Shown here in pieces: positions 20,699 through 30,579 of a stretch of 64,000 bases of DNA. The notes under the pieces were generated by a model that saw only the letters and a program-made list of their open reading frames with translations, made no database searches and was not told the origin of the DNA. Position 1 is the first letter of the stretch; every line of letters starts with the position of its first letter. The position numbers and the translations under genes were made by a program. The DNA comes from Paenibacillus alvei DSM 29 (GTDB taxonomy: Bacteria > Bacillota > Bacilli > Paenibacillales > Paenibacillaceae): the NCBI RefSeq assembly GCF_000293805.1, contig NZ_AMBZ01000009.1:1-64000 (forward strand), read 5' to 3'.

Positions 20699-21277
20699 AT
20701 GAACAAGAAAAAAGCGCTCATTCATATTGACTATACAAAGGACTTCGTTGCTGCGGATGGGGCATTGACTTGTGGAGAACCAGGGCAAGCGATTGAAGGG
20801 CGAATGACTGAAATTACGAAAGAGTTTATTCTAAGCGGTGATTTCGTTGTTTTCGCTATCGACATGCATAAGGAGAATGACGCATTCCATCCGGAAACGA
20901 AGCTGTTCCCGCCGCACAACATTGAGGGAACCGATGGTCGAAAGCTTTTCGGTCAATTGGAGGATCTGTATCAAGCAAATAAAGACGCAAATAATGTCTA
21001 TTGGATGGACAAAACAAGATACAGTGCATTTGCTGGAACGGACTTAGAACTTCAACTTCGATCAAGAGGAATCATTGAACTTCATCTTGTAGGCGTTTGT
21101 ACAGACATTTGCGTACTCCACACCGCAGTAGATGCTTACAATAAAAGCTTCGATATTGTCGTTCATGAGGATGCCGTTGCAAGCTTTGATGCAGAAGGTC
21201 ATGTATGGGCGCTTAGACATTTCAAAGGATCGCTCGGAGCTGCAGTAGTCAAAAAGGAGGAAAACAAAGATGAATAA
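20699..21277 (+). CDS. pncA: Nicotinamidase / isochorismatase-family cysteine hydrolase
   Basis: A 192-residue cysteine hydrolase converting nicotinamide to nicotinate. The triad is visible: Asp in LIHIDYTKDF, Lys in YWMDKTRYSAF and Cys in LVGVCTDICVLHTAVDA; the metal-site region reads IDMHKENDAFHPETKLFPPH. ATG 20699 follows GAGGAGG. The last bases overlap the start of pncB by eight, consistent with translational coupling. Position between the Nudix regulator and pncB makes the nicotinamidase assignment much more likely than isochorismatase. Confidence 0.92.
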   Translation: MNKKKALIHIDYTKDFVAADGALTCGEPGQAIEGRMTEITKEFILSGDFVVFAIDMHKENDAFHPETKLFPPHNIEGTDGRKLFGQLEDLYQANKDANNVYWMDKTRYSAFAGTDLELQLRSRGIIELHLVGVCTDICVLHTAVDAYNKSFDIVVHEDAVASFDAEGHVWALRHFKGSLGAAVVKKEENKDE

Positions 21278-22754
21278 AATTGAGCTTCCGGTTTTCAATC
21301 ATGGTGATGACAGTCTCGCGCTGCATACCGATAAATATCAAATTAATATGGCGCAGGTCTACTGGCAACATGGCATGCATAACCGTAAGGCAGTATTTGA
21401 AGTATACTTCCGCAAGCTTCCATTCCAGAACGGATATGCGATCTTTGCAGGCTTGGAGCGGGTCATTCGTTATTTGAATGACTTTTGCTTTACCGAGAGT
21501 GATTTGAGTTATCTTCAGGAAGAAGGATACAACGAAGAATATCTGGACTACCTTCGGACGATTCGCTTCACAGGAACCGTTCATTCGATGAAAGAAGGGG
21601 AACTGGTTTTTGCGAATGAACCGATTATGCGAATTGAAGCAGCACTAGCCGAAGCACAGCTCATTGAAACTGCGATCCTAAATATCGTTAATTATCAAAC
21701 CCTTATTGCAACAAAGGCATCTCGTGTGAAGCAAGTTGCGGTTGATGATCATTGCATGGAGTTCGGAACTCGAAGAGCGCAAGAACTGGATGCCGCGATT
21801 TGGGGGACGAGAGCTGCTTACCTTGCGGGGTTCGAAGCAACATCGAATGTAAGGGCAGGGAAGTTATTTGGCATCCCTGTCTCAGGCACACACGCTCATG
21901 CAATGGTTCAAGCCTATCGTGATGAATATAGGGCATTTAAAGCCTATGCTGACACGCATAAAGACTGCGTATTCCTTGTTGATACCTATGACACACTGAG
22001 ATCCGGTGTCCCTACGGCAATTAAAGTGGCGAAAGAGTTCGGTGATCGAATCCACTTTAAAGGCATCCGACTTGATAGCGGAGACTTGGCGTACTTATCG
22101 AAAGAAGCTCGCAAAATGCTTGATGAAGCAGGCTTTCCGGATGCCAAAATCTATGCATCAAACGATCTTGATGAACAAACCATCATGAACCTAAAAACAC
22201 AGGGGGCTAAAATTGACGTGTGGGGCATTGGCACCAAGCTGATTACAGCGTATGATCAACCCGCTTTGGGTGCCGTATACAAGCTGATCTCGATAGAAGA
22301 CGAACACGGAGATATGGTCGATACGATCAAAATCAGCTCGAATCCTGAAAAGATTACGACCCCTGGACGCAAACGTGTATTCCGCATCGTCAACAAGGCG
22401 AATGGGAAATCGGAAGGCGACTACATTGCATTGGAACATGAAGAACCGCAGTCGGAACAGCGCTTGCACATGTTTCATCCCATTCACACGTATATCGCAA
22501 AATTCGTAACGGGATTTGAAGCGAGAGAACTTCATCATGCCATCTTTGAAAATGGCGACTTGGTGTACGATGTACCTACGCTTGATGAAATTAGGGAGTT
22601 TGTAAAAGAAAATCTCAATGTGTTGTGGGATGAATATAAACGTACTCTCAATCCAGCAGAATACCCGGTTAACCTCAGTCAAGCATGCTGGAATAATAAG
22701 ATGCGATTGATTGAAGAAGTACGAAATAAAGTTCAAGCGGCTCTCAAAGCTTAG
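21270..22754 (+). CDS. pncB: Nicotinate phosphoribosyltransferase
   Basis: A 494-residue enzyme making nicotinate mononucleotide from nicotinate, PRPP and ATP. Diagnostic pieces are TDKYQINMAQVYWQHGMHNR, FEVYFRKLPFQNGYAIFAGL, EFGTRRAQELDAAIWGTRAA, VSGTHAHAMVQAY (catalytic His) and FKGIRLDSGDLAYLSKEARK. The ribosome site AAAGGAGG sits inside the end of pncA. nadD starts 17 bases after the stop. Confidence 0.95.
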   Translation: MNKIELPVFNHGDDSLALHTDKYQINMAQVYWQHGMHNRKAVFEVYFRKLPFQNGYAIFAGLERVIRYLNDFCFTESDLSYLQEEGYNEEYLDYLRTIRFTGTVHSMKEGELVFANEPIMRIEAALAEAQLIETAILNIVNYQTLIATKASRVKQVAVDDHCMEFGTRRAQELDAAIWGTRAAYLAGFEATSNVRAGKLFGIPVSGTHAHAMVQAYRDEYRAFKAYADTHKDCVFLVDTYDTLRSGVPTAIKVAKEFGDRIHFKGIRLDSGDLAYLSKEARKMLDEAGFPDAKIYASNDLDEQTIMNLKTQGAKIDVWGIGTKLITAYDQPALGAVYKLISIEDEHGDMVDTIKISSNPEKITTPGRKRVFRIVNKANGKSEGDYIALEHEEPQSEQRLHMFHPIHTYIAKFVTGFEARELHHAIFENGDLVYDVPTLDEIREFVKENLNVLWDEYKRTLNPAEYPVNLSQACWNNKMRLIEEVRNKVQAALKA

Positions 22755-22770
22755 AAGGAGGCTGGATGCG

Positions 22771-23385
22771 GTGGCGAAAATCGGTATTTACGGATCATCC
22801 TTTGACCCGGTCACGAATGTCCATCTTTGGACAGCAAGCACCGTAGCGCATCGCTGCAAGCTGGACAAGGTGATTTTCCTGCCTTGTTCCAGTAAGCGGC
22901 AAGATAAACAGTTGAACGTTTCGGATGAACATCGGATGAACATGGTTCGTACTGCGATAGAGGGCAACGACAAATTTGAAGTTGACGATTTTGAAATGAA
23001 TCAACCTGCTTGGGAAATCGCGACGTACCAAACTATGAAGCATTTTCGAGCGAAATATCCGAATGACGAAGTGTATTTCATCATGGGGGCTGATCTGCTC
23101 GTCGATATCGGTGAAGGGAAATGGAAGCGGGCAGAAGAGCTAATTCGTGAAAATAAGTTCATTGTCATGGCAAGAGACGGCATCAATATGCTGTCGGCCA
23201 TTAGCAAATCTCCAATTCTTCGGAATGCAGATGATGGCCATACGTTTCATTTGATCGACAAGGGGCTGGCCATGGAGATCAGCTCTAGTTATATTAGAGA
23301 AGAATTCAAAATGGGCGGAGAACCTCGCTACTTGGTTCCTGATCAGGTTTACGAATACATTAGAATCAATCGCCTATACAAATAG
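22771..23385 (+). CDS. nadD: Nicotinate-nucleotide adenylyltransferase (NadD family)
   Basis: A 204-residue nucleotidyltransferase. The N-terminus IGIYGSSFDPVTNVHLWTA is the GxFDPxHxGH region, here with TNVHL in place of HxGHL. YFIMGADLLVDIGEGKWKRA and the ISSSYIREEF motif (family ISSTxIR) complete it. It adenylates nicotinate mononucleotide to deamido-NAD. The start is GTG 22771, nine bases after AAGGAGG; longer in-frame starts would run into pncB. A housekeeping nadD probably exists elsewhere, so this may be the salvage copy (inference). Confidence 0.88.
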   Translation: MAKIGIYGSSFDPVTNVHLWTASTVAHRCKLDKVIFLPCSSKRQDKQLNVSDEHRMNMVRTAIEGNDKFEVDDFEMNQPAWEIATYQTMKHFRAKYPNDEVYFIMGADLLVDIGEGKWKRAEELIRENKFIVMARDGINMLSAISKSPILRNADDGHTFHLIDKGLAMEISSSYIREEFKMGGEPRYLVPDQVYEYIRINRLYK

Positions 23386-23403
23386 TGAAAGGGGAAGCGG
23401 GAT

Positions 23404-24222
23404 ATGAATAAGCAAACAGATATTATCAACGCACTGCATGTAAAACATACGATTGTACCTGCGGAAGAAATCCGTATTCGGGTAGATTTCCTTAAAGATT
23501 ATTGCCGTACAGTTAGAGCGAAAGGATTTGTCTTAGGAATCAGCGGGGGGCAGGATTCGACACTTGCAGGACGATTATCCCAATTGGCGGTTGAAGAGCT
23601 TCGTGCAGAAGGCTATGAAGCCAAGTTTATTGCGATCCGTCTGCCTTATGGGAGACAACAAGATGAGGATGATGCCCAGCTTGCTTTGCAATTCATTACT
23701 CCTGATGATACGCTTACGTTCAATATTGAGGCTCCTGTAAATGTATTTGCAGAAGCATATAAGAGTGCTGACGGAAAAGCCCTTACGGATTACCACAAAG
23801 GGAACGTGAAGGCAAGAATGCGAATGATTGCACAGTATGCTGTCGCAGGCGAGCATCAATGCCTTGTAGTGGGAACCGATCATGCCGCAGAAGCAATCAC
23901 TGGCTTCTTTACCAAGTTTGGTGATGGGGGAGCTGATATTCTCCCGCTAGCTGGACTTACAAAAAGTCAAGGGCGTGAACTCTTGATCGAGCTGCACGCA
24001 CAAGAACGTCTATATCTGAAGACGCCAACAGCCGATCTACTCGACAACAAACCGCAGCAATCCGATGAAACTGAGCTTGGTTTGGAATATGCCGTACTTG
24101 ATGAATACCTAATCGGCAACGAAGTTGCTCCAGACGCGAAATTGAGTATTGAGAACCGCTACGCGGTGACACAACATAAACGGGAACTGCCTGTAACACC
24201 ATTCGACCAATGGTGGAAGTAA
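23404..24222 (+). CDS. nadE: NH3-dependent NAD+ synthetase
   Basis: A 272-residue ATP-pyrophosphatase that amidates deamido-NAD. The PP-loop is [55 protein letters not shown] and [20 protein letters not shown] are the NadE substrate and loop motifs. No glutaminase domain is present, so ammonia is the donor. ATG 23404 follows AAAGGGG. It is the last gene of the salvage set; a hairpin follows at 24260. Confidence 0.95.
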   Translation: MNKQTDIINALHVKHTIVPAEEIRIRVDFLKDYCRTVRAKGFVLGISGGQDSTLAGRLSQLAVEELRAEGYEAKFIAIRLPYGRQQDEDDAQLALQFITPDDTLTFNIEAPVNVFAEAYKSADGKALTDYHKGNVKARMRMIAQYAVAGEHQCLVVGTDHAAEAITGFFTKFGDGGADILPLAGLTKSQGRELLIELHAQERLYLKTPTADLLDNKPQQSDETELGLEYAVLDEYLIGNEVAPDAKLSIENRYAVTQHKRELPVTPFDQWWK

Positions 24223-24259
24223 GGAAAACAGACTAGATTCTCGTAAGCTACTAAGCTAA

Positions 24260-24283
24260 GAGCCTCTTTTTCGAAAGGGGCTC
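24260..24283 (+). terminator. Hairpin after nadE
   Basis: GAGCCTCTTT and AAAGGGGCTC pair (one mismatch) around TTCG, a stable tetraloop-like stem. There is no T tract after it, so it may act as a terminator only weakly or as an mRNA 3' stabiliser. Confidence 0.5.
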
Positions 24284-24799
24284 GTTGGTGTAGATGGCTG
24301 ATTGACTAGCATCATGATAGTAGGAGCTGCGAACACCACGGTTTTTCTAAAGTGATGCAAAAATAGAAGTACTAGCCTAAAAATTAAGCGTTAGACTGAA
24401 GTATATCAAGTAGGGAACTAACGAGGCGATGCTGGTTGTTCCTAGAGGATTAGCATATTTCATATAACAGGAAGGCTGGCACTTAGTTCAAGCAATTCCA
24501 CCATATTATGGGGCGTTTCTATCTCCTTAACAATTGTCCTCTAAATGTCTAGGCTGGATGTCTGCTCTCGAAGCTTTCATGGATGAACTGTCGTACTTAG
24601 CTTGACAATCCGTCTTATATAAAAGAAAATTGCTGAATGTAAAAGCCGGGGCTTGCTGCCTATGAGCTTGATCCGGGCTTTCTGAAACACGGGAGCAGAC
24701 CCGCTCGGGGATCTGCATGAGCACTTCCTTTTTCCAATGATGGTCACTCTCTGAATCGGGGTCGCGCCAAAAACATGTAATTTAGGATTTAGCATCCGT
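24284..24799. other. About 515 bases without a recognisable gene
   Basis: Frames on both strands are short and do not read like known families. No repeat, tRNA or IS end could be seen. It may be eroded coding DNA. Confidence 0.4.
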
Positions 24800-25384
24800 T
24801 TATAGCATCAATAAATAATGCTGTACCTGCTGCTTGCTGTAGGCGACGTGTTTATTATCTCTTTCTAGTTTGCTAGCCATAATACTTCCTTCAAAAATTG
24901 CAACAATGAAGGAAGCCACCGCTTTTGTATCGATATTAGGCTTTAGCTCTCCGAGTTGAATACCTTCTTCGATAATCTCTTCAATCATGTTGAGAAAGGT
25001 GCGGAGCACGCGAAGCGCCTTTTCCCTTAGAAGCGAGTTGGTATCATCACTGTCTACGGCGGTATTCAGCAACGGACATCCCCCTTTTATTGGGGGATTA
25101 TTTATTACATCTTCATATACATCAAAAAGGGAGCCTATTTTCCCCTGAACGGTAGTAGCATTGGATATCGCTTCAGCAAAATGTTGAGCGACCGTTTCAA
25201 TCGCGAAATCAAACGCCTCTGAAGCAATCTCATCTTTACTTTTGAAATGCCGGTAAATTGCCCCCTTTTGCAGTCCTGTAGCCTCCATAATGTCATGCAA
25301 TGAACAGCCAGCATACCCTTTCTGATTAAATAATTCTGCCGATTTTAGGACGATGTGCCTTCGTGTCTGTTCACCTTTACGCAT
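24800..25384 (-). CDS. TetR/AcrR-family transcriptional regulator
   Basis: A 194-residue repressor. The N-terminal helix-turn-helix reads SAELFNQKGYAGCSLHDIME, ATGLQKGAIYRHFKSKDEIA; the C-terminal half with PIKGGCPLLNTAVDSDD resembles the TetR_C of YxaF/LmrA-like regulators. I chose ATG 25384 because GGAGG lies five bases before it. It is divergent from the DJ-1/PfpI gene 160 bases away, so that gene is a candidate target (inference). Confidence 0.88.
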   Translation of the reverse strand: MRKGEQTRRHIVLKSAELFNQKGYAGCSLHDIMEATGLQKGAIYRHFKSKDEIASEAFDFAIETVAQHFAEAISNATTVQGKIGSLFDVYEDVINNPPIKGGCPLLNTAVDSDDTNSLLREKALRVLRTFLNMIEEIIEEGIQLGELKPNIDTKAVASFIVAIFEGSIMASKLERDNKHVAYSKQQVQHYLLML

Positions 25385-25544
25385 AATATCCTCCATCATT
25401 TATTCTGTTAAAAAAGTGTAACATATTTCAGTTGTACATGAACATACAGTAAGTTACCATAAAAGGGACTGATCGGTCTCTTTTAAATGGAGAAGAGAAG
25501 AGTAAATTGACACCAGAAATTTAGTTAACGAAGGAGGAATCATT

Positions 25545-26188
25545 ATGAAAATCGCAATCATGCTTTTCGATGGAGTCACAGCATTAGATGCAATTGGTCC
25601 ATACGAGGTATTTGCTGCAACGATGAAATGTGAAGTAAAGTTTGTCGCTAAGAAAAAGGGTTAATAAAATTGGACTCAAGTATGGGATATTTGCACGCCG
25701 ATTACGATTTTTCTGAAGTTGATTCGGCTGATATTCTGGTTGTTCCAGGCTGCAGTCCGCCAAATTATAAAACTCCAATGAATGATCAAGTTACGTTAAA
25801 TTGGATTCGTCAAATCCATAAAACAACGAAATGGACAACGTCAGTTTGTAACGGATCTTTGATTTTAAGCGCCGCAGACATATTAAACGGAACCATAGCC
25901 ACTTGTCATTGGGGATCCTTTGACCTGCTCAGATCGCTTGGCACCATTCCAACTGATGAGAGAGTGGTTCGACAGGGTAAAATCGTTACAGCAGCCGGTG
26001 TATCCTCGGGTATCGATATGGCACTCCATATAGTAGCATGGGAGTTCGGAGAAGATATCAGTAAAGGGGTCCAATTGATTTTGGAATATGATCCTCAACC
26101 TCCATTCGATGCTGGTTCACCCAAGAAAGCGCCCGCATTACTGGTTGAACAAATAAGAGGGATGTTGCAAGAGTTTGATAAACGGTAG
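25545..26188 (+). CDS. DJ-1/PfpI family protein, frameshifted near the 5' end
   Basis: The first frame gives IAIMLFDGVTALDAIGPYEV and ends at TAA 25672. The rest is in the next frame: MGYLHADYDFSEV, ILVVPGC and the nucleophile elbow TTSVCNGSLILSAADIL, with ATCHWGSFDLL, the His/Trp of isocyanide-hydratase-like or GATase1 regulators. Adding one A to the A5 run at 25663-25667 gives VAKKKGLIKLDSS and a 214-residue protein, the normal length. ATG 25545 follows AAGGAGG. Members act as cysteine hydrolases or chaperones; specific role unknown. It is divergent from a TetR gene. Confidence 0.85.
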
Positions 26189-26253
26189 CCCAATGTATGA
26201 CTTAGGGCCAGAACGGTTGGACGAATAATAACGATAGCCCAAGAAAGACAGTT

Positions 26254-26288
26254 AAAGGCAGCCGACTTCCTTTGATCAGCTGCCTTTT
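26254..26288. terminator. Bidirectional terminator between DJ-1/PfpI and catalase
   Basis: AAAGGCAGC and GCTGCCTTTT form a 9-bp stem with A and T flanks between two convergent genes. Confidence 0.75.
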
Positions 26289-26313
26289 ATGATCTTGTAC
26301 GGTGAACCGTTAA

Positions 26314-27963
26314 TTAATAGGGATCGGCTTCGTGGCTTTTCTTTACAGCATCTTTTGTTGCTTCGTTCGCAGATAATGTACCTTGACCATATTTCGATTT
26401 GCCCGATTCCTGGCCAGGCACTTTATTTTCCGCCTTTATTTCCTGAAGTTCTTTCATTTTCTTTTCAATACCTTCCTTCACACGTTGGCCATATTGTTCA
26501 TCGGCTTGTGTGAAGTGATCTATCATAGCTTCTTGGATTCGTTTATCGCAAATTGCAAGTGCTTCAGAAAGGTTTTTGATCAATTCATCGCGTTCCCAAT
26601 CTTCAAAGCTACGGTACGTGTGTCCAGCCTGACCGTAGTTGTTAGGACGGTCAATTGGCGCACTCATTGCTGCCGCATGATACATAGGTTGGTGTGGTAC
26701 ACGATCTTCCTTGCTTGCTTCCTGAAAGCCGCCGAGCATGGATGGCTCATAGTTAATATGTGGATTTCCTCCAGATTCTTTCGGATCACGGATATCCATT
26801 TGGCCACGCTGCTGATTCGTGCGAACAGGCGCTTTTGGCGCATTCACAGGCAATTTCAAATAATTCGCACCTATTCGATAACGCTGCGTATCAGAGTAAG
26901 AAAAAGTACGGCCTTGCAGCATTTTATCGTCTGAAAAATCCATTCCATCAACGAGAACCCCTGTGCCAAAGGCTGCTTGCTCAATCTCTGAATGGAAATC
27001 TACTGGATTTCGATCAAGAACCATCCGACCCACCGGCAACCATGGGAACCTATCCTCTGGCCAAAGTTTCGTATCATCAAGCGGATCAAAATCGAGCTCC
27101 GGATGATAATCATCCTCCATGATCTGTACAAAGAGCTCCCACTCCGGATAATCGCCACGCTCAATCGCTTCATATAAATCTTGTGTCGCATGGCCGACGT
27201 TCTTCGCTTGAATCTCGTTTGCCTCTTCTTGTGTTAAGTTACGGATCCCTTGCTTCGGCTCCCAATGATACTTCACCAACACAGCTTCTCCCTTGTCATT
27301 TACCCATTTATAGGTGTTTACACCGGAACCTTGCATGTGACGGTATGTTGCCGGTATACCCCATGGAGAAAATAGGAAGGTAATCATATGCGTTGCCTCA
27401 GGTGTACGGGAAACGAAATCAAACATCCTCTGAGGGTTCGGCACATTCGAGGCTGGATCTGCTTTAAACGCGTGAATCATATCAGGAAACTTCATCGCAT
27501 CACGAATAAAGAAAATTTTAAGATTATTTCCGACTAGATCCCAGTTTCCATCTTCTGTATACATTTTTACCGCAAACCCGCGTGGGTCACGAGCCGTTTC
27601 TGGCGAATCCTTCGCCCCTGCAACTGTAGAGAAGCGAACCATAAGTGGCGTTCTCTTCCCAGCACCCGAAAATACTTTTGCACGAGTATACTTCTCTGCG
27701 GGTTCGTTTCCAACTTTTCCGTATGTTTCAAAATATCCAAATGCTCCTGTTCCTCGTGCGTGAACGACGCGTTCCGGTATCTCTTCACGGTCAAAATGGG
27801 AAATCTTTTCGATAAAATGGTAATTTTCAAGTGTAGCCGGACCGCGATTACCAATTGTACGGATGTTTTGGTTATCCTTCACAGGATGGCCCTGGCGTGT
27901 TGTCAATGTCTCACGCTTTACATCTTGTTCGTTTGAAGCATTCATATCTTTTGGTTCCGCCAA
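26314..27963 (-). CDS. Haem catalase (monofunctional)
   Basis: A 549-residue enzyme that splits hydrogen peroxide. The active-site His is in [17 protein letters not shown], the Asn region in [19 protein letters not shown], and the haem-ligand Tyr in [15 protein letters not shown]. The N-terminal [12 protein letters not shown] and the long C-terminal tail rich in E and K fit the larger Bacillales catalases (KatA/KatX-like). I chose TTG at 27963, eight bases after AAGGAGG; the longer frame would pass through that ribosome site. It stands alone; a PerR-type box is not evident. Confidence 0.93.
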   Translation of the reverse strand: MAEPKDMNASNEQDVKRETLTTRQGHPVKDNQNIRTIGNRGPATLENYHFIEKISHFDREEIPERVVHARGTGAFGYFETYGKVGNEPAEKYTRAKVFSGAGKRTPLMVRFSTVAGAKDSPETARDPRGFAVKMYTEDGNWDLVGNNLKIFFIRDAMKFPDMIHAFKADPASNVPNPQRMFDFVSRTPEATHMITFLFSPWGIPATYRHMQGSGVNTYKWVNDKGEAVLVKYHWEPKQGIRNLTQEEANEIQAKNVGHATQDLYEAIERGDYPEWELFVQIMEDDYHPELDFDPLDDTKLWPEDRFPWLPVGRMVLDRNPVDFHSEIEQAAFGTGVLVDGMDFSDDKMLQGRTFSYSDTQRYRIGANYLKLPVNAPKAPVRTNQQRGQMDIRDPKESGGNPHINYEPSMLGGFQEASKEDRVPHQPMYHAAAMSAPIDRPNNYGQAGHTYRSFEDWERDELIKNLSEALAICDKRIQEAMIDHFTQADEQYGQRVKEGIEKKMKELQEIKAENKVPGQESGKSKYGQGTLSANEATKDAVKKSHEADPY

Positions 27964-28002
27964 AATAAAAACCTCCTTATCATAGATAGCTTTATCTTTC
28001 AC

Positions 28003-28343
28003 ATCTAATTGGGTAATTTATACAGCAACTAGGGGGTTGTAAAACAATCTTATAACGTTAATTTATCTATATTTCATAACCATCTGGATTATTTATAAAT
28101 CCCCATACTATTTAAAGTTATCGAGCCACCAGCTCTCTCATGCTTGGCACGTTCGTTGCGAAGGGAGACATCTTATATTTTGGCAGTTCGACAATATAAC
28201 AGGGCTTTCTACACTAATTTTTATTTCATAGTTTTCAAAATAGTGCATTAGAACCTAATTTGGTTATTTATGGAATGATATAATCATTGTCGGTGATGGG
28301 TATTTATTCCATCACACATTTTCATTCCAGGAGGGTTTCCCAA
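28003..28343. other. Divergent promoter region of catalase and the small secreted protein
   Basis: AT-rich, with no gene. It contains TTATAACGTTAA at 28050, a 12-mer that also occurs 47 bases ahead of the response regulator at 53413. No consensus PerR site was found. Confidence 0.35.
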
Positions 28344-28802
28344 TTGTTCAAGAAATCATTAATACTCACTACAATGGCCGCTGTACTATCTTGTAGAATT
28401 CTCCCGGTAACACAAGCATTTGCTGCTGCAAAGACTATCCCTGTAACATCTGTAGCTGTTAATGTTACGGACGGACAAGTGGAAGCTTCCGGAAAGTTGG
28501 GTGTGCTGGTTAGAGGTGCTCTCGGTGTAATTAAGGGAGCCGTTAAAACCGGTGGCGATGTACTCTACAATGTTGTAAAATGGCTTGATAAAGATACGGC
28601 AAAATATTTTGCCAACAACTCCAGCAAAATCATGAAAGGTATCGATAATGCAATAGCCAAAATCGATACGGCAAGGGATTATGCAACTGGAACGATCAGA
28701 ACCATCGTTCTTGATGGCCTTCGCATAGCAGGTGTTCCTGATTCATACGGTGTGGCAATTGCTGAAGCAATTGCTACGACAGTTGACTGGCTTCTGCTGT
28801 AA
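28344..28802 (+). CDS. Small secreted protein of unknown family
   Basis: A 152-residue protein. TTG 28344 follows AGGAGGG by eight bases. The N-terminus is a signal peptide (FKKSLILTTMAAVLSC, then VTQAFAAAKT with an AxA cleavage site). The mature part of about 120 residues is amphipathic: GKLGVLVRGALGVIKGAVKT, YNVVKWLDKDTAKYFANN and AIAEAIATTVDWLLL. Glycine/alanine-rich helical stretches resemble pore-forming or bacteriocin-like peptides, but I recognise no family. A DUF1878 gene and a subtilase follow on the same strand within 600 bases, so a processed or exported substrate is possible (inference). Confidence 0.7.
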   Translation: MFKKSLILTTMAAVLSCRILPVTQAFAAAKTIPVTSVAVNVTDGQVEASGKLGVLVRGALGVIKGAVKTGGDVLYNVVKWLDKDTAKYFANNSSKIMKGIDNAIAKIDTARDYATGTIRTIVLDGLRIAGVPDSYGVAIAEAIATTVDWLLL

Positions 28803-28877
28803 TTAAATTCGATATAGAGGGGGAGGGATCTTCAATGTTCCTCCCTTTCTATTTATGCACTTGAGGTGAATGGAACA

Positions 28878-29318
28878 ATGGAACAACGACTTGCGGAGTT
28901 AATAGAACTAGTTAGAAATCAAAGCAATCAAATTCTTGAGATGCAAGAAAAAATAAATGTATTGGAAGATAAAGTGTTACGTTTATCGATCTGTAAGATC
29001 TCCAATGGAAACTATCCTTACTACGATTTTATTTTGTCCTACGGCATGACACCTGATCAACAAACTCGGATCAATAGGTTGTTTATGGCTTTATCCGAAA
29101 AGCTCGTCGGCAATAGATTACCTTCTGGTCTCAAGAAAGAGGGTTATTCCACTGCGTTTTTATTCAGTGATGAATCCATTCAATTGGATGACGTAAAAAA
29201 GGCAATCACAGATATATGGCCTGTTACAGATGATGACCTGCTATTGTCTTTAATAAAAGCGATGAAAGACCAAGGAATGCAGATTGAGGTTTGTGATTAT
29301 CTGCTTTCCCAAGCGTAA
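28878..29318 (+). CDS. DUF1878 family protein
   Basis: A 146-residue cytoplasmic protein. An N-terminal coiled coil (LAELIELVRNQSNQILEMQE) is followed by a compact helical domain: YPYYDFILSYGMTPDQQTRI and DDDLLLSLIKAMKDQGM. This layout and the PYYDF...GMT pattern match DUF1878, a Bacillales family of unknown function. The start is ATG 28878 after GAGGTG. It lies between the small secreted protein and the protease, probably in one unit. Confidence 0.72.
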   Translation: MEQRLAELIELVRNQSNQILEMQEKINVLEDKVLRLSICKISNGNYPYYDFILSYGMTPDQQTRINRLFMALSEKLVGNRLPSGLKKEGYSTAFLFSDESIQLDDVKKAITDIWPVTDDDLLLSLIKAMKDQGMQIEVCDYLLSQA

Positions 29319-29356
29319 ATAACCATACATTTCGATTAGATTGGTTGTGACCTATT

Positions 29357-30535
29357 ATGAGAAAGTTCTGTTTTCTCTTTTTAATATGTTTGTTGGCTGC
29401 ATCTTTTACTTTTGCAGAGGAATACATATCAGCTCAAGAAGCTAAAACAAAGTATTTAATTTCATTTCAGACCTCGATTGATTACAACCTAATTCATACT
29501 CTGGAAGGCAAGATAGTAAGAGAATATCAAGAAATGCCTGTTGTACTGGTGGAAATTTCAGAGGGCAAGGCTTCGAAACTAAACGACTACTCCCAAATTC
29601 AATTTTATGAGCCAGATCTCAAAATCAAAGGTACACCAGAAATCGAAGCTCTTTCCGAGAGCGGCATAAACCCTGAAGGGACAGTCCCCTTATCACAATC
29701 AACTCAGGAAATCCCTTGGGGAATTGAAAAAGTAAATGCGTTGAAAGTTCAAGAGAAAGGTTTTACTGGACAATCTATAAAGATTGGAATCATAGATTCT
29801 GGAATTGACTATAAACATGACGATCTATTGGTATTCGGTGGTATAAGTTTCGTCGACGGAAACCCAGATTATTTAGATGATCACGGACATGGCACTTCAG
29901 TGGCAGGAATTATCGGTGCCCGAAATAATGATATAGGTATCCTAGGTATTGCCCCGGAATCTGAACTGTATGCAATTAAAGTCTTAGATTCAAATGCTAA
30001 TGGAAATATTAGTGATGTAGTGTCGGGGATAGAATGGTCCATTCAAAATAAAATGAACATCGTTAATCTGAGCTTGGAGACGACTACAGACAGCAAAATA
30101 CTGAAGAAAGCTGTGAAAGAAGCTTACAAAAAGGGTGTGTTACTGGTATCAGCCGCCGGAAATTATGGATTCAACGAAGGCGATACAATCGCTTACCCCG
30201 CTGCATATAAAGAGGTTATCGCTGTAGGGGCAATAAATAGCAGAAATGAACGGACATTTTATTCGGCCTCGGGTAAAGACCTAGAATTGATGGCTCCTGG
30301 AGCAAGTATATTTACTACGTCACTGAATAACCAATATGCGATGAACCTAGGCACCTCAATGGCCTCTTCGCATGTGGCAGGCGTAGCTGCCCTGATTTGG
30401 CAGGCTAACCCCCAACTTGAAAATAAAGACATCCGTAAGATTTTGGATAGGACAGCTACCGAAATGGGTGAAAAAAGACTGTATGGACATGGCCTTGTTG
30501 ATGCATGGAAGGCCTTAGATGATATGACGAAATAG
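29357..30535 (+). CDS. Secreted subtilisin-like serine protease (S8)
   Basis: A 392-residue preproenzyme. A signal peptide (FCFLFLICLLAASFTFAEE) precedes an inhibitor-I9-type propeptide (about 25-115). The catalytic triad is Asp in IKIGIIDSGIDYKHDDL, His in DDHGHGTSVAGIIGA and Ser in NLGTSMASSHVAGVAAL; the oxyanion Asn is in SAAGNYGFNEGD. It should be exported and self-processed. Starting at ATG 29357 there is no strong Shine-Dalgarno, so translation may depend on the gene before. It could process the secreted protein at 28344. Confidence 0.92.
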   Translation: MRKFCFLFLICLLAASFTFAEEYISAQEAKTKYLISFQTSIDYNLIHTLEGKIVREYQEMPVVLVEISEGKASKLNDYSQIQFYEPDLKIKGTPEIEALSESGINPEGTVPLSQSTQEIPWGIEKVNALKVQEKGFTGQSIKIGIIDSGIDYKHDDLLVFGGISFVDGNPDYLDDHGHGTSVAGIIGARNNDIGILGIAPESELYAIKVLDSNANGNISDVVSGIEWSIQNKMNIVNLSLETTTDSKILKKAVKEAYKKGVLLVSAAGNYGFNEGDTIAYPAAYKEVIAVGAINSRNERTFYSASGKDLELMAPGASIFTTSLNNQYAMNLGTSMASSHVAGVAALIWQANPQLENKDIRKILDRTATEMGEKRLYGHGLVDAWKALDDMTK

Positions 30536-30551
30536 AATAGCAGAAACAAAC

Positions 30552-30579
30552 AAAGGGATCGATAGTTATCGATCCCTTT
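30552..30579. terminator. Bidirectional terminator between subtilase and AAA ATPase
   Basis: AAAGGGATCGAT and ATCGATCCCTTT are exact 12-base complements with a four-base loop, between convergent genes. Confidence 0.75.

Noticed and set aside
24527-24795. Minus-strand frames of 65-72 residues after nadE
   Set aside because: No family resemblance, no ribosome site, unlikely residue composition.
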